In this document: one piece after another, positions 30,937 through 38,917 of the stretch
How the letters are laid out: every line of letters starts with the position of its first letter
Position numbering within the stretch: position 1 is the stretch's first letter
Source of the DNA: Candidatus Omnitrophota bacterium
GTDB taxonomy: Bacteria > Omnitrophota > Gorgyraeia > Gygaellales > Profunditerraquicolaceae
Direction of reading: 5' to 3'
Length of the DNA: 42,040 nt
Assembly: GCA_022710715.1 (NCBI GenBank)
Contig: JAKLGJ010000001.1
Location: forward strand, 1-42,040
Notes under the pieces: generated by a model
Database searches by the model: none
What the model was told of the DNA's origin: nothing
What the model saw: the letters and a program-made list of their open reading frames with translations, nothing else
Position numbers and translations under genes: made by a program

Positions 30937-32599
30937 AAAACTGGTCAACAATCTGGTCGTTGTCGCGATCGCGGTGCTTGCCGGCGGATTCATTATTTAT
31001 TCATTCAAGAGTAAGAGCGACTTGAGCGAACAGCTTAACTCGGTGTTGAACGACACGCTGAAGGAAAAGGAGCAACTGCAGGAATCGTTGTCGCAGATGG
31101 AGCAGACCATCGGTCAGAAAGAAGAGCAGTTGCGCGCTTTGAGCAACGCCCAGTCTTTGCGCGATTCGCTGGATAGCGCCCAGGCGACCATAGGAAAGCT
31201 CAATCAGGATCTGGACCGGGTCAATCGGGAAAAAATAGCTTTGCAGGACGCGCAGCTGGGAGCCAGCGGACGCCTCCAGAGCACGACCAAGGAATATATG
31301 CGCACTCTCGAGGAGACCAAAACCCTCAAGGCGGAAATCGCCCGCCTGAACAAAGAGAAAGACATTAGTTTCACCCAGAAGCGGATCGAAGAGCTGAACA
31401 AGTCGCTGGAAGCGAAAAATCAGGAATTGCTCAAGCAGAAAGCGGAATTCGAGAAGATCAAGTCTGAATATCAGACGTTGCATGAATCGAACCGCGATCT
31501 GGAGAAGCGGATCAAAGAACTTGACCAGGGAGTGCTGCAATCATCAGGGCAGGCAGCCGGTCAGGCAGCGTCGTTGCGTCAATTGCAGAATACCATCGCG
31601 GAGTTGAAGAATGCCGTGCAGGATAAAGAGGCGCAGATCAGACAGTTGCAGGGTCAGGCGGAAAAAGGCAGGGATATGGCCGGCAGCGGCTCCGGAGCGG
31701 GACGGCTGCAACGGCTTCTCGACGATATGACTGCGGCGAATAAGGATTTAAAAGTTCAGCTTGCCGATCTTAACGACGAATTGATCGCGGCGCGCAAGGA
31801 GTTAAAGGATCTGCGCGCCGGTAAGGGCGCGGGGGGCAGCCAGGAGCAGGTTAACCGGCTCTCGGAGATATTGATGAAGAAAGAGCTGGAGATCGATAAA
31901 GCCAGGAAAGAAGCCATGGCGGCGCAGGAACAGATCCTTGTTTTGCAATCCAAAGTCGCGCAGGTGGAGGGCACACTGAACGCTTCGCGGGTAAACCTGG
32001 ATAAGATCCGCGAGTTGGAATCCGAGCGCATCAGCATGCAATCCAGGGTGAACGAGATGGAATCGAATTTCAACAAGAAAAAGGAACTGGCGGATTCGCT
32101 GCAGAAAAATGTGGATTATTTGACTCAACAACTGTCCCGCGCCCAGGAAGAGAAAAAATCCGCGATGGAACGGCTCTCGCGCGTCGATTCGTCAGCCCGG
32201 GAAGACGTGGATCGTGAACGGTCCCGTTCCTCGGAGATCAATGTCCTGTATAACAGTCTGAAAACCCAGGTCGCGCAGTACGCCGAAACCCTGACCCAGA
32301 AAGAGATGGAACTGGAACAAAAGCGCCAGGATATGGCTTTGATGCGGGATGAAATGGGACAGTTCAAGCTGCGCGCGGACGCGCTGGAAAAAGAGCTCGC
32401 CGATGTGCGGGAACGTCAGAAAAAGACCCTGGACGATCTGGTGATGGCGATGCGCTTGAATTCGGCGTTGCAGGAACGGCTGATGGGGATTTCTCCTTCA
32501 GCGGGATCGGACACGTATATCACCGATTCGGAGGCGAAGAAGAAAGCGGAAGATCTGCGGCGCAGGATCGAAGTCATTCTTGAACCGGAGAAACGATGA
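30926..32599 (+). CDS. Membrane-anchored long coiled-coil protein
   Basis: A 557-residue protein with an N-terminal membrane helix (about 8-26) and then nearly continuous heptad-rich helices on the periplasmic side. Two Gly/Ser-rich breaks (GSGSGAG near 253; GKGAGGSQ near 297) divide the rod into segments. It has no TPR and no resemblance in its C-terminus to the two exported coiled-coil proteins upstream. It overlaps the HD-GYP gene by 11 nt and the Wza-type gene by 4 nt (ATGA), so it belongs to the polysaccharide export unit. It may be a periplasmic tether or spacer for the export complex. Confidence 0.75.
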   Translation: MINKKLVNNLVVVAIAVLAGGFIIYSFKSKSDLSEQLNSVLNDTLKEKEQLQESLSQMEQTIGQKEEQLRALSNAQSLRDSLDSAQATIGKLNQDLDRVNREKIALQDAQLGASGRLQSTTKEYMRTLEETKTLKAEIARLNKEKDISFTQKRIEELNKSLEAKNQELLKQKAEFEKIKSEYQTLHESNRDLEKRIKELDQGVLQSSGQAAGQAASLRQLQNTIAELKNAVQDKEAQIRQLQGQAEKGRDMAGSGSGAGRLQRLLDDMTAANKDLKVQLADLNDELIAARKELKDLRAGKGAGGSQEQVNRLSEILMKKELEIDKARKEAMAAQEQILVLQSKVAQVEGTLNASRVNLDKIRELESERISMQSRVNEMESNFNKKKELADSLQKNVDYLTQQLSRAQEEKKSAMERLSRVDSSAREDVDRERSRSSEINVLYNSLKTQVAQYAETLTQKEMELEQKRQDMALMRDEMGQFKLRADALEKELADVRERQKKTLDDLVMAMRLNSALQERLMGISPSAGSDTYITDSEAKKKAEDLRRRIEVILEPEKR

Positions 32600-33459
32600 T
32601 GTTTAAACGCGGTGTAATTTTGCTGGCATGTGTGTGCTGTGGTTTGACCTTATCCGGCGCGGGTGTCTTTGCGCAGAAGATCGAAGACCGGGCGCGAGAG
32701 CATTATAACAAAGGCAACGAGTTCTATACGCAGGGGAAATATCTTGAGGCGCAGGCGGAATACGAGCTGGCCATGGAATTATTAAGGGCCAAAAGCGCCA
32801 GGCAGCCGTCCGACGCCGTATCGCCCGGAGTTTCCGAGCCGGTCATGGCGGCTCCTGTTAGCGCCGGAGCCAAACGCGCTTTGCCGGAATATACCGTCAC
32901 AATCGACGACGAAATGAAGATCTCCGTCTGGCAGAATCCCGATCTGGATCATGAGGTCACGGTGCGTTCCGACGGCCGGATTTCTTTCCCGTTGATCGGC
33001 GACATCGTGGCCGAGGGGTTGACCGTATCCCAGTTGACCAACCAGATCCAGGATAAACTGCAGGAATTCGTGCGCAACCCCAAGGTTTCCATTCTGCTTA
33101 AAAAAATGGGCGGCAGCCGGGTGGTGATCATCGGCGAAGTGAACAAGCCGGGCATTTATAACGTTACCCGCGCCAGGACCGTATTCGAGGCGATCGCGCT
33201 GGCAGAGGGGACGACAAATCACGCGGTGCTTTCCAGCGTGGTGCTGGTGCGCAACGTGCTCACCAATCCCACCGCCCAGAGGATCAATCTGGCCAAGATC
33301 ATGCAGGGCAAAGATCTGCAGCAGAATATGGTGCTGCAGTCGGAAGACCTTATTTTTGTGCCCAAGCGCTTTATCGCGAACCTGAATTATTTCCTCGGTC
33401 AAATTGTCGATCCCATCGCCAAAGGCGCGTTCGTCCACCGGGAATTAGAGGACTGGTAG
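32596..33459 (+). CDS. Wza-type polysaccharide export protein
   Basis: A 287-residue protein with a signal peptide (about 1-25), a short TPR-like helical pair (EHYNKGNEFYTQGKYLEAQAEYELA spans 33-58), and the polysaccharide export domain starting YTVTIDDEMKISVWQNPDLD, then VRSDGRISFPLIGDI and a SLBB-type domain (VVIIGEVNKPGIYNV onward). It should form the outer-membrane or periplasmic part of the export channel. The TPR-like N-terminal segment is not part of classical Wza. Two ATG codons in tandem (32596, 32599) could serve as start; GGAG at 32587 fits both. Confidence 0.9.
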   Translation: MMFKRGVILLACVCCGLTLSGAGVFAQKIEDRAREHYNKGNEFYTQGKYLEAQAEYELAMELLRAKSARQPSDAVSPGVSEPVMAAPVSAGAKRALPEYTVTIDDEMKISVWQNPDLDHEVTVRSDGRISFPLIGDIVAEGLTVSQLTNQIQDKLQEFVRNPKVSILLKKMGGSRVVIIGEVNKPGIYNVTRARTVFEAIALAEGTTNHAVLSSVVLVRNVLTNPTAQRINLAKIMQGKDLQQNMVLQSEDLIFVPKRFIANLNYFLGQIVDPIAKGAFVHRELEDW

Positions 33460-33463
33460 AGCC

Positions 33464-33471
33464 GGAAGGAG
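33464..33471 (+). promoter_or_regulatory. Ribosome-binding site selecting a TTG start for the Wzc-type gene
   Basis: GGAAGGAG ends 6 nt before TTG 33478. No ATG lies near this site, so the TTG is the likely initiation codon. Confidence 0.75.
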
Positions 33472-33477
33472 TTTTGC

Positions 33478-35406
33478 TTGCCGCAATACGAACTAAATCT
33501 TAGAGATTATGTCCGCATTTTTCACCGGCGCCGGCTGATCATCGCCACGACGTTCATTCTGGTCATGGCCAGCAGTTTTATGTATGTCGCCAGGCAACCG
33601 GTGAACTACCGTTCCAGCGTGACCATCAAGATCGAGGAGCGCAAAACCATCGCCGGGTTGCTTACCGAATGGATCCTGTATAAACCCGGCAATGTCATGG
33701 AATCCGAGCTGCGTTTTATCCGCAGCTTCTCTTTTTTGAGGGATGTGGCCATGCGGCTGGGAAAGATCTCCGAGCGGTCTTCGCCTGAAGATATCCACAG
33801 CGCGGTTTCCGATCTGGCCAATACCATCGCTACCGAACGGCTGGGCGACACGAATATGATCAGGATCATCGTGACCAGCGGTAATGCCAAGGAAGCGCGC
33901 GATCTGGCTAATTTCGTCACCCAGCTGTATATCGAAGAGAATGTGCAGGAGAAAGCCAAACAGTTCCGCCAGGCCCGGCAGTTCATGGAAGAGCAGTTAT
34001 TGAACGTCCAGGAGCGGATCAAAACACTTGAGGCGCGGCTGCAGCAGTTCAGCGACGAGGTTAAGAATATCCGCCTGGCCGAACCGATGGAAAAAAAGAT
34101 CATGGATCTGGAATTTCAGCTTGCCGAATTGCTCCAGAAATATACGGAGAAGCACCCCAAGGTGGCGCAGATACGAGACGAGATAAAAAACCTGGAAGAC
34201 CAGATCAAAGGATTCTCCGGGCAGGATATCGAATACAGCCGTCTCAAACGCGAAGTGGAAGTGAACAAAAAGATGCAGGCCACTCTCAACGAGAAGCTCG
34301 GCGAAGCCAGCATAAGCGAGAATCAGACGGTATCGGACATTTCGATCGTTGAACCGGCGGTGCTTCCCGGCAGGCCGATCACCGGCAATAAGGGCGCGAG
34401 CATTCTCATCGGCTCCCTGCTGGGGTTGATCGCGGGATTCGCTTTAGCGTTTATCCTGGAGACGCTGGATACCTCCATCGGCACGATCGAAGACGTGGAG
34501 AACGTGGTCAAGATCCCGGTGCTGGGCGTGGTTCCGTCCATACACCGCATGTTGAGCAAGCAGCACGCTTTTGAACGATTCATGGACAAAGTATTCCATT
34601 CTCCCAAACATACCAAAAGCGACGATCGGTCCGTGCGCCTGATCTCGCATTACCAGCCACGATCTACTACCGCCGAATCATTCCGGAATATTCACACCAA
34701 TCTGAAGCTGAATTTGAGCCGCAAGACGATACTGGTGACCAGCGCCAGCCCCGGGGAAGGGAAAAGCTGCGTGGTGATCAATCTGGGCATCGTTATGGCC
34801 CAGACGGGTCTGAAAACCCTGCTGGTTTCCACCGACCTGCGCCGTCCGGTGCTGGCCAAGACCTTCGGGGTCAAGAAAGAGCCCGGGTTGAATGAGCTCA
34901 TCACCAAAGCGGTCGACCTGGATAACGTTTTGAACAATATTACCGATATTATCGTCGGAGATATCAAATTCGAAGATATCCGCAAGACTCCCGGCATAGA
35001 GAACATCTGGATCCTTACCGCCGGTCATTTACCGTCCAATCCGGTGGAACTGCTGGAATCCAAGGATTTCACGCAGCTGGTGAGCGAACTGAAGAATCGT
35101 TTCGATGTGGTTATTTTCGACTCTCCTCCGGTGCTGCCGGTGACCGACGCCAGCATCCTGGCGGCTAAAGTCGACGCCTGCGTGCTGGTGTACGAGATCG
35201 GCAGGACCAGCCGGGACGCTTTGCTGCGGGCAAAGCTGCAGCTGGAATCCATGGGCGCGAAACTCGCAGGCGTGGTATTGAACCATATCAATCCCCAGAC
35301 CGAATCGTTGTACGCTTACCCCTATTATTATCATTATCGATACCGTTACTACGGCAAAGACAAAGAGCCGATCAGTCCTCCCGCCGATAATTCCAAAAGC
35401 GCTTAA
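33478..35406 (+). CDS. Wzc-type chain-length regulator and tyrosine autokinase
   Basis: A 642-residue inner-membrane protein that controls polymer length and export by cycles of tyrosine phosphorylation. It has a Wzz domain with a first helix (about 20-38), a coiled-coil periplasmic part, a second helix (about 303-324), and a cytoplasmic BY-kinase. Walker A is SASPGEGKS (422-430), the A' motif is STDLRRPVL where characterised BY-kinases have DADLRRP, and Walker B is VVIFDSPP (D548). The tail has nine tyrosines within residues 612-625, the usual phosphorylation cluster. Translation starts at TTG behind a good ribosome-binding site. Confidence 0.92.
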   Translation: MPQYELNLRDYVRIFHRRRLIIATTFILVMASSFMYVARQPVNYRSSVTIKIEERKTIAGLLTEWILYKPGNVMESELRFIRSFSFLRDVAMRLGKISERSSPEDIHSAVSDLANTIATERLGDTNMIRIIVTSGNAKEARDLANFVTQLYIEENVQEKAKQFRQARQFMEEQLLNVQERIKTLEARLQQFSDEVKNIRLAEPMEKKIMDLEFQLAELLQKYTEKHPKVAQIRDEIKNLEDQIKGFSGQDIEYSRLKREVEVNKKMQATLNEKLGEASISENQTVSDISIVEPAVLPGRPITGNKGASILIGSLLGLIAGFALAFILETLDTSIGTIEDVENVVKIPVLGVVPSIHRMLSKQHAFERFMDKVFHSPKHTKSDDRSVRLISHYQPRSTTAESFRNIHTNLKLNLSRKTILVTSASPGEGKSCVVINLGIVMAQTGLKTLLVSTDLRRPVLAKTFGVKKEPGLNELITKAVDLDNVLNNITDIIVGDIKFEDIRKTPGIENIWILTAGHLPSNPVELLESKDFTQLVSELKNRFDVVIFDSPPVLPVTDASILAAKVDACVLVYEIGRTSRDALLRAKLQLESMGAKLAGVVLNHINPQTESLYAYPYYYHYRYRYYGKDKEPISPPADNSKSA

Positions 35407-35410
35407 GCCT

Positions 35411-35440
35411 CTTTTATTTTCTTGGAAATAGTGGTAAAAT
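35411..35440 (+). promoter_or_regulatory. Possible internal promoter before the Wzy-like gene
   Basis: The 81-nt gap after the Wzc-type gene is the longest in this locus and is AT-rich. TAAAAT at 35435-35440 could be a -10, with TTTTAT (35412-35417) as a weak -35 at 17-base spacing. The match is poor. Confidence 0.3.
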
Positions 35441-35487
35441 AATAGCTTAGGAAGCTTAACCACTTAATCCCACACCCATACGCCGCC

Positions 35488-36864
35488 ATGTTAACCAATA
35501 CCCGTGCCAATGTGCTGCTGGAGTTTATCGCGGTTTTCATACTTCTGGCGATGTTCTTCGCTTTTAACGTCCTCAATTTCCCCGCGCATTATTTCATTAT
35601 CTTTCTGGTAGGGGTTATTTTCTTTGTGCTCGCCTTTGTAAGCAGCAACCTGGTTCTGTTCCTGGTGGTTCTGGCGACCCTGCTTTCGCCTGAATTCGAA
35701 GTCGGCGCCATACGGGGGAGGGCGATCATGATCAGGTTCGAAGACCTTTTCATCATCCTGATCGTTCTCGGCTGGCTGGCCAGGCTGGCGATGAACAAAG
35801 AACTGGGATTGCTTAAATTTACGCCGTTGAATACCCCGATCCTGGTATTTCTGCTGATCGAGTTCGTTTCCACCTCCCTGGGGATCATCCGGCAGGAGAT
35901 CAAATTCCAGAACTCCGCGTTTTATTTTCTGAAATACGCCGAGTATTACCTGCTTTTTTTTATGGTGGTCAATAACATCAAGACCATGAAACAGGCGCGT
36001 TTTTTCGTATTTCTCACCCTGGCTACCTGCGCTATCGTCTGCATCTACGCTTTAAGCCATCTGCCCAGCGGCATACGCTTAAGCGCTCCTTTTGAAGGTA
36101 AAGGAGGCGAACCCAATACGTTCTCGGGATATCTTCTGCTGATGATGTCGCTGATCATCGCTCTGTTACTCTACGCTCAAACCACGGCGCAGAGAGTGAC
36201 GTTGCTGGCGCTGGGAGGCATGGCGCTGGTTTCTTTTGTCTATACGCTTTCCCGCGGCGGGTGGCTGGCGTTCTTTCCCATGCTCACGGCTTTCATCGTG
36301 CTGACTAAACGCTACCGGCATTATTTCATCCTTTTCTTCATCGCGCTGGTCATCGCTTTACCGCATATGCTGCCTCAACGCGTCACCGAGCGGCTTGAGG
36401 ACGTGGTCGCCGCGGAGAAAGAGTATCAAATTATGGGCAAGCGTCTTACTTTTTCCGCTTCTACCGCCGCGCGTATTGACGCCTGGGCCGACGGTTTCAG
36501 CAAGTGGGTAAAGAAGCCTATCCTGGGATACGGGATCTCCGCGGGCGGGGTCATGGATAACCAGTATACCCGCGTTCTGGTCGAGACCGGGGCGCTGGGG
36601 TTTTTGGTTTTTATCTGGCTGCTGGTGCGTATCTTTCATGCCGCCCGGCGTTCTTTTGTCGGATCGAAGGATGATCTTTTTGCCCGGGCGGTGAGTCTGG
36701 GGTTTCTGGTCGGATTCCTGGCTTTGCTTATCCACAGTCTTTCCGCAGCTACATTTATCCTGATCCGCGTCATGGAGCCGTTCTGGTTCCTGGCGGCGAT
36801 CGTGGTGGCGTTGCCGCATCTGGAGCCGCTCGCCGCGAAAGGGGGAGAAGCCCATGCGGTATAA
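35488..36864 (+). CDS. O-antigen ligase/polymerase-like membrane protein (Wzy/WaaL type)
   Basis: A 458-residue protein with 10-12 predicted membrane helices. The conserved region of the Wzy_C family is visible: a large loop with GKGGEPNTFSGYLLLM (about 208-223), then YTLSRGGWLAFFPML (about 253-267), and a later periplasmic loop with PILGYGISAGGVMDNQY. It would polymerise repeat units or ligate glycan to a carrier lipid; sequence alone does not decide between these. It sits between the Wzc-type kinase and the ABC transporter and overlaps the permease gene by 11 nt. Confidence 0.85.
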   Translation: MLTNTRANVLLEFIAVFILLAMFFAFNVLNFPAHYFIIFLVGVIFFVLAFVSSNLVLFLVVLATLLSPEFEVGAIRGRAIMIRFEDLFIILIVLGWLARLAMNKELGLLKFTPLNTPILVFLLIEFVSTSLGIIRQEIKFQNSAFYFLKYAEYYLLFFMVVNNIKTMKQARFFVFLTLATCAIVCIYALSHLPSGIRLSAPFEGKGGEPNTFSGYLLLMMSLIIALLLYAQTTAQRVTLLALGGMALVSFVYTLSRGGWLAFFPMLTAFIVLTKRYRHYFILFFIALVIALPHMLPQRVTERLEDVVAAEKEYQIMGKRLTFSASTAARIDAWADGFSKWVKKPILGYGISAGGVMDNQYTRVLVETGALGFLVFIWLLVRIFHAARRSFVGSKDDLFARAVSLGFLVGFLALLIHSLSAATFILIRVMEPFWFLAAIVVALPHLEPLAAKGGEAHAV

Positions 36865-37693
36865 GGTGTATGCGCCGCAGGCATTCCTTAAGCAAGGGCT
36901 CTTTGCGTTGATCGCAGAGATCTGGAACGAGCTGGCACGTAACCGCTGGCTTACCTGGCAATTGTTCAAACGGGATTTTGTCGCGGGATACAAGCAGTAT
37001 CTGCTGGGATTCTGGTGGGTCGTTTTTGTGCCGTTCGCCAGCATCCTTTCCTTCATGCTCTTGAACAAAGCCGGTATTGTTTCGTTCGGATCGGTTGCCA
37101 TTCCGTATCCGCTGTACGCTTTTGCAGGCATCAGCTTCTGGCAGATTTTCGCTACGGGTTTGATCAACGCGACGCATGCTCTGGTCAATGCGGCCGGAAT
37201 GATCGGAAAAATAAATTTTTGCCGCAAATCGCTGGTTATTGCCACGCTGGGGCAGGCGACGGTATTCTTCCTGATCCAGATAGCCGTCGGGACCGGTTTG
37301 TTTTTTTATTACCGGTATATACCTTCGGAGAAAGCGCTGCTCATCCCGTTTCTTTTCCTGCCGTTGGCGCTGTTGACGCTGGGACTGGGATTTATATGCG
37401 CTATTCTGAATACGATGGTCCGGGAAATCGCCAATCTGCTCTCATTTTTGATGACTTTCCTGATGCTGATCACGCCGGTTCTGTATCAGCGCCCGTCTTC
37501 CGGCGTTCTGGCCGCCATCACCAGGTATAATCCGCTGTATTATCTGGTTGCATTCCCGCGGGACATGATCCTTTACGGCCAGAGCGCCGAAGGAGCGGGA
37601 TTCTGGGCGTCCAGCGCTTTTTCCATTGCGCTGCTGGGAGTCTCTCTGGTGTTTTTCCATATCGCCGAATCGAAGATCGCTGAAAGGTTGTAG
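36854..37693 (+). CDS. ABC-2 type polysaccharide exporter permease (Wzm-like)
   Basis: A 279-residue inner-membrane protein with six predicted helices. The N-terminal cytoplasmic stretch (LTWQLFKRDFVAGYKQYLLGFWW spans 35-57) and the closing YNPLYYLVAFPRDMILYG region are characteristic of Wzm/TagG/RfbA-type permeases that move lipid-linked polysaccharide across the inner membrane. It pairs with the ATPase gene directly downstream. A GGGGGAG ribosome-binding site lies in the end of the preceding gene. Confidence 0.9.
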   Translation: MRYKVYAPQAFLKQGLFALIAEIWNELARNRWLTWQLFKRDFVAGYKQYLLGFWWVVFVPFASILSFMLLNKAGIVSFGSVAIPYPLYAFAGISFWQIFATGLINATHALVNAAGMIGKINFCRKSLVIATLGQATVFFLIQIAVGTGLFFYYRYIPSEKALLIPFLFLPLALLTLGLGFICAILNTMVREIANLLSFLMTFLMLITPVLYQRPSSGVLAAITRYNPLYYLVAFPRDMILYGQSAEGAGFWASSAFSIALLGVSLVFFHIAESKIAERL

Positions 37694-38917
37694 ATGGCTG
37701 AAGAATCCCTGATCAAGGTTGAGAACCTTTCCAAGAAATTCTGCGCGTCCTTGCGCAGATCGATGTGGTACGGCGTCATCGATACCGGCCGGGCTATCGC
37801 CGGGGTCGGCGGACATTCGGAGAGGCTGCGCCGGGATGAATTCTGGGCTTTACAGGGTGTGTCTTTCCGGCTGGAGCGCGGTCAGACCCTGGGCATTGTG
37901 GGAGCGAACGGCGCCGGCAAGACCACGCTCCTGCGGTTGCTCAACGGCATCATTATGCCGGATACCGGTCAGGTGAGCATCGGCGGCCGGGTGGGCGCGT
38001 TGATCGGCGTGGGCGCGGGTTTTCATCCGTTGTTGACGGGCAGGGAGAACATTTTTGTCAACGCTGCCATCCTGGGCATGGACCGGCGCCGGACGTTGAA
38101 GGCTTTTGACGCTATCGTCGATTTTGCCGGCATCGGCGGTTTTCTGGATGCGCCGGTAAGACATTATTCCAGCGGCATGTTCATGCGTCTGGCTTTTTCG
38201 GTCGCCGTGCATTGCGATCCGGAAATCCTGCTGATTGACGAGGTTCTCGCGGTAGGCGATACGCAGTTCCAGGAGCGATGTTTTAACCGGCTGGGTCTTC
38301 TGCGCAGTCAGGGCGTTTCCACCATCCTGGTTTCGCACAGCATGATGCATATCCTGGGGTTCTGCGATTCGGCATTGTATCTGAAGCGGGGGATGGTGCA
38401 ACAGATCGGAGAGCCGGAGACAGTCATCCGCGCTTATCAGGATGACGTGTCCGCCGCCGGCGTACCCGCGCTGCCGGCGGGTAACAGCAGCGAGCATGGA
38501 CCGGAAACCGATGTGGCGGTCCGGCGCGTAGAATGGGTTTCCGGGCAGGGAGAGGTTGTGGAGAAAGCTTTTGCGGGCAGCGACGTGCTGCTGCGCATCC
38601 ACTATAACGCCCGGCAGGATATCGGCCCGGTGGAGATGGATATCGCCGTTTCCGGCGCGGGCAGCGATGTGCTCTTCCGGACCAGCAGTAAATCGTTCCA
38701 TAAAGATCTGGCGGTCCGGGCAGGAGAGGGATATTTCGATATCCGCCTGAAAGCGCTGGCGTTCAATAATCAGCACGTAATGGCGCATGCCGCGCTCTGG
38801 CGGGCCGACCGCAGCCAGCTGCTTTTCTGGCAGAAGGATATCCCGCTCTTTGTTTCCGGGGATATACGTTGCGGCGGAAGGATCATTATCGATGTGGATT
38901 GGAAGAATATTCAATAA
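37694..38917 (+). CDS. Polysaccharide exporter ATPase with substrate-binding C-terminal domain (Wzt-like)
   Basis: A 407-residue protein. Residues 1-245 are an ABC ATPase with Walker A GANGAGKTT (70-78), the YSSGMFMRLAFSVA signature and Walker B ILLIDEVLAVGD. The C-terminal part (about 265-407) is a beta-sandwich of the Wzt C-terminal type, which in E. coli O8/O9a reads the chain terminus modified by a methyl or phosphate group. Methyltransferases encoded just downstream could supply such a cap. It starts directly after the permease stop codon. Wzm/Wzt and Wzy/Wzc belong to different assembly routes, so their presence together is notable. Confidence 0.92.
   Translation: MAEESLIKVENLSKKFCASLRRSMWYGVIDTGRAIAGVGGHSERLRRDEFWALQGVSFRLERGQTLGIVGANGAGKTTLLRLLNGIIMPDTGQVSIGGRVGALIGVGAGFHPLLTGRENIFVNAAILGMDRRRTLKAFDAIVDFAGIGGFLDAPVRHYSSGMFMRLAFSVAVHCDPEILLIDEVLAVGDTQFQERCFNRLGLLRSQGVSTILVSHSMMHILGFCDSALYLKRGMVQQIGEPETVIRAYQDDVSAAGVPALPAGNSSEHGPETDVAVRRVEWVSGQGEVVEKAFAGSDVLLRIHYNARQDIGPVEMDIAVSGAGSDVLFRTSSKSFHKDLAVRAGEGYFDIRLKALAFNNQHVMAHAALWRADRSQLLFWQKDIPLFVSGDIRCGGRIIIDVDWKNIQ

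Noticed and set aside
36728-36736. Another TTATCCACA sequence
   Set aside because: It lies inside the Wzy-like coding sequence, encodes part of a membrane-protein segment, and has none of the flanking bases shared by the other two sites. One chance 9-mer in 42 kb is not surprising.
38787-38891. N-terminal extension of the ParB-like methyltransferase
   Set aside because: It lies wholly inside the conserved C-terminal domain of the Wzt-like gene, and its translation is Arg/Ser-rich without family character.
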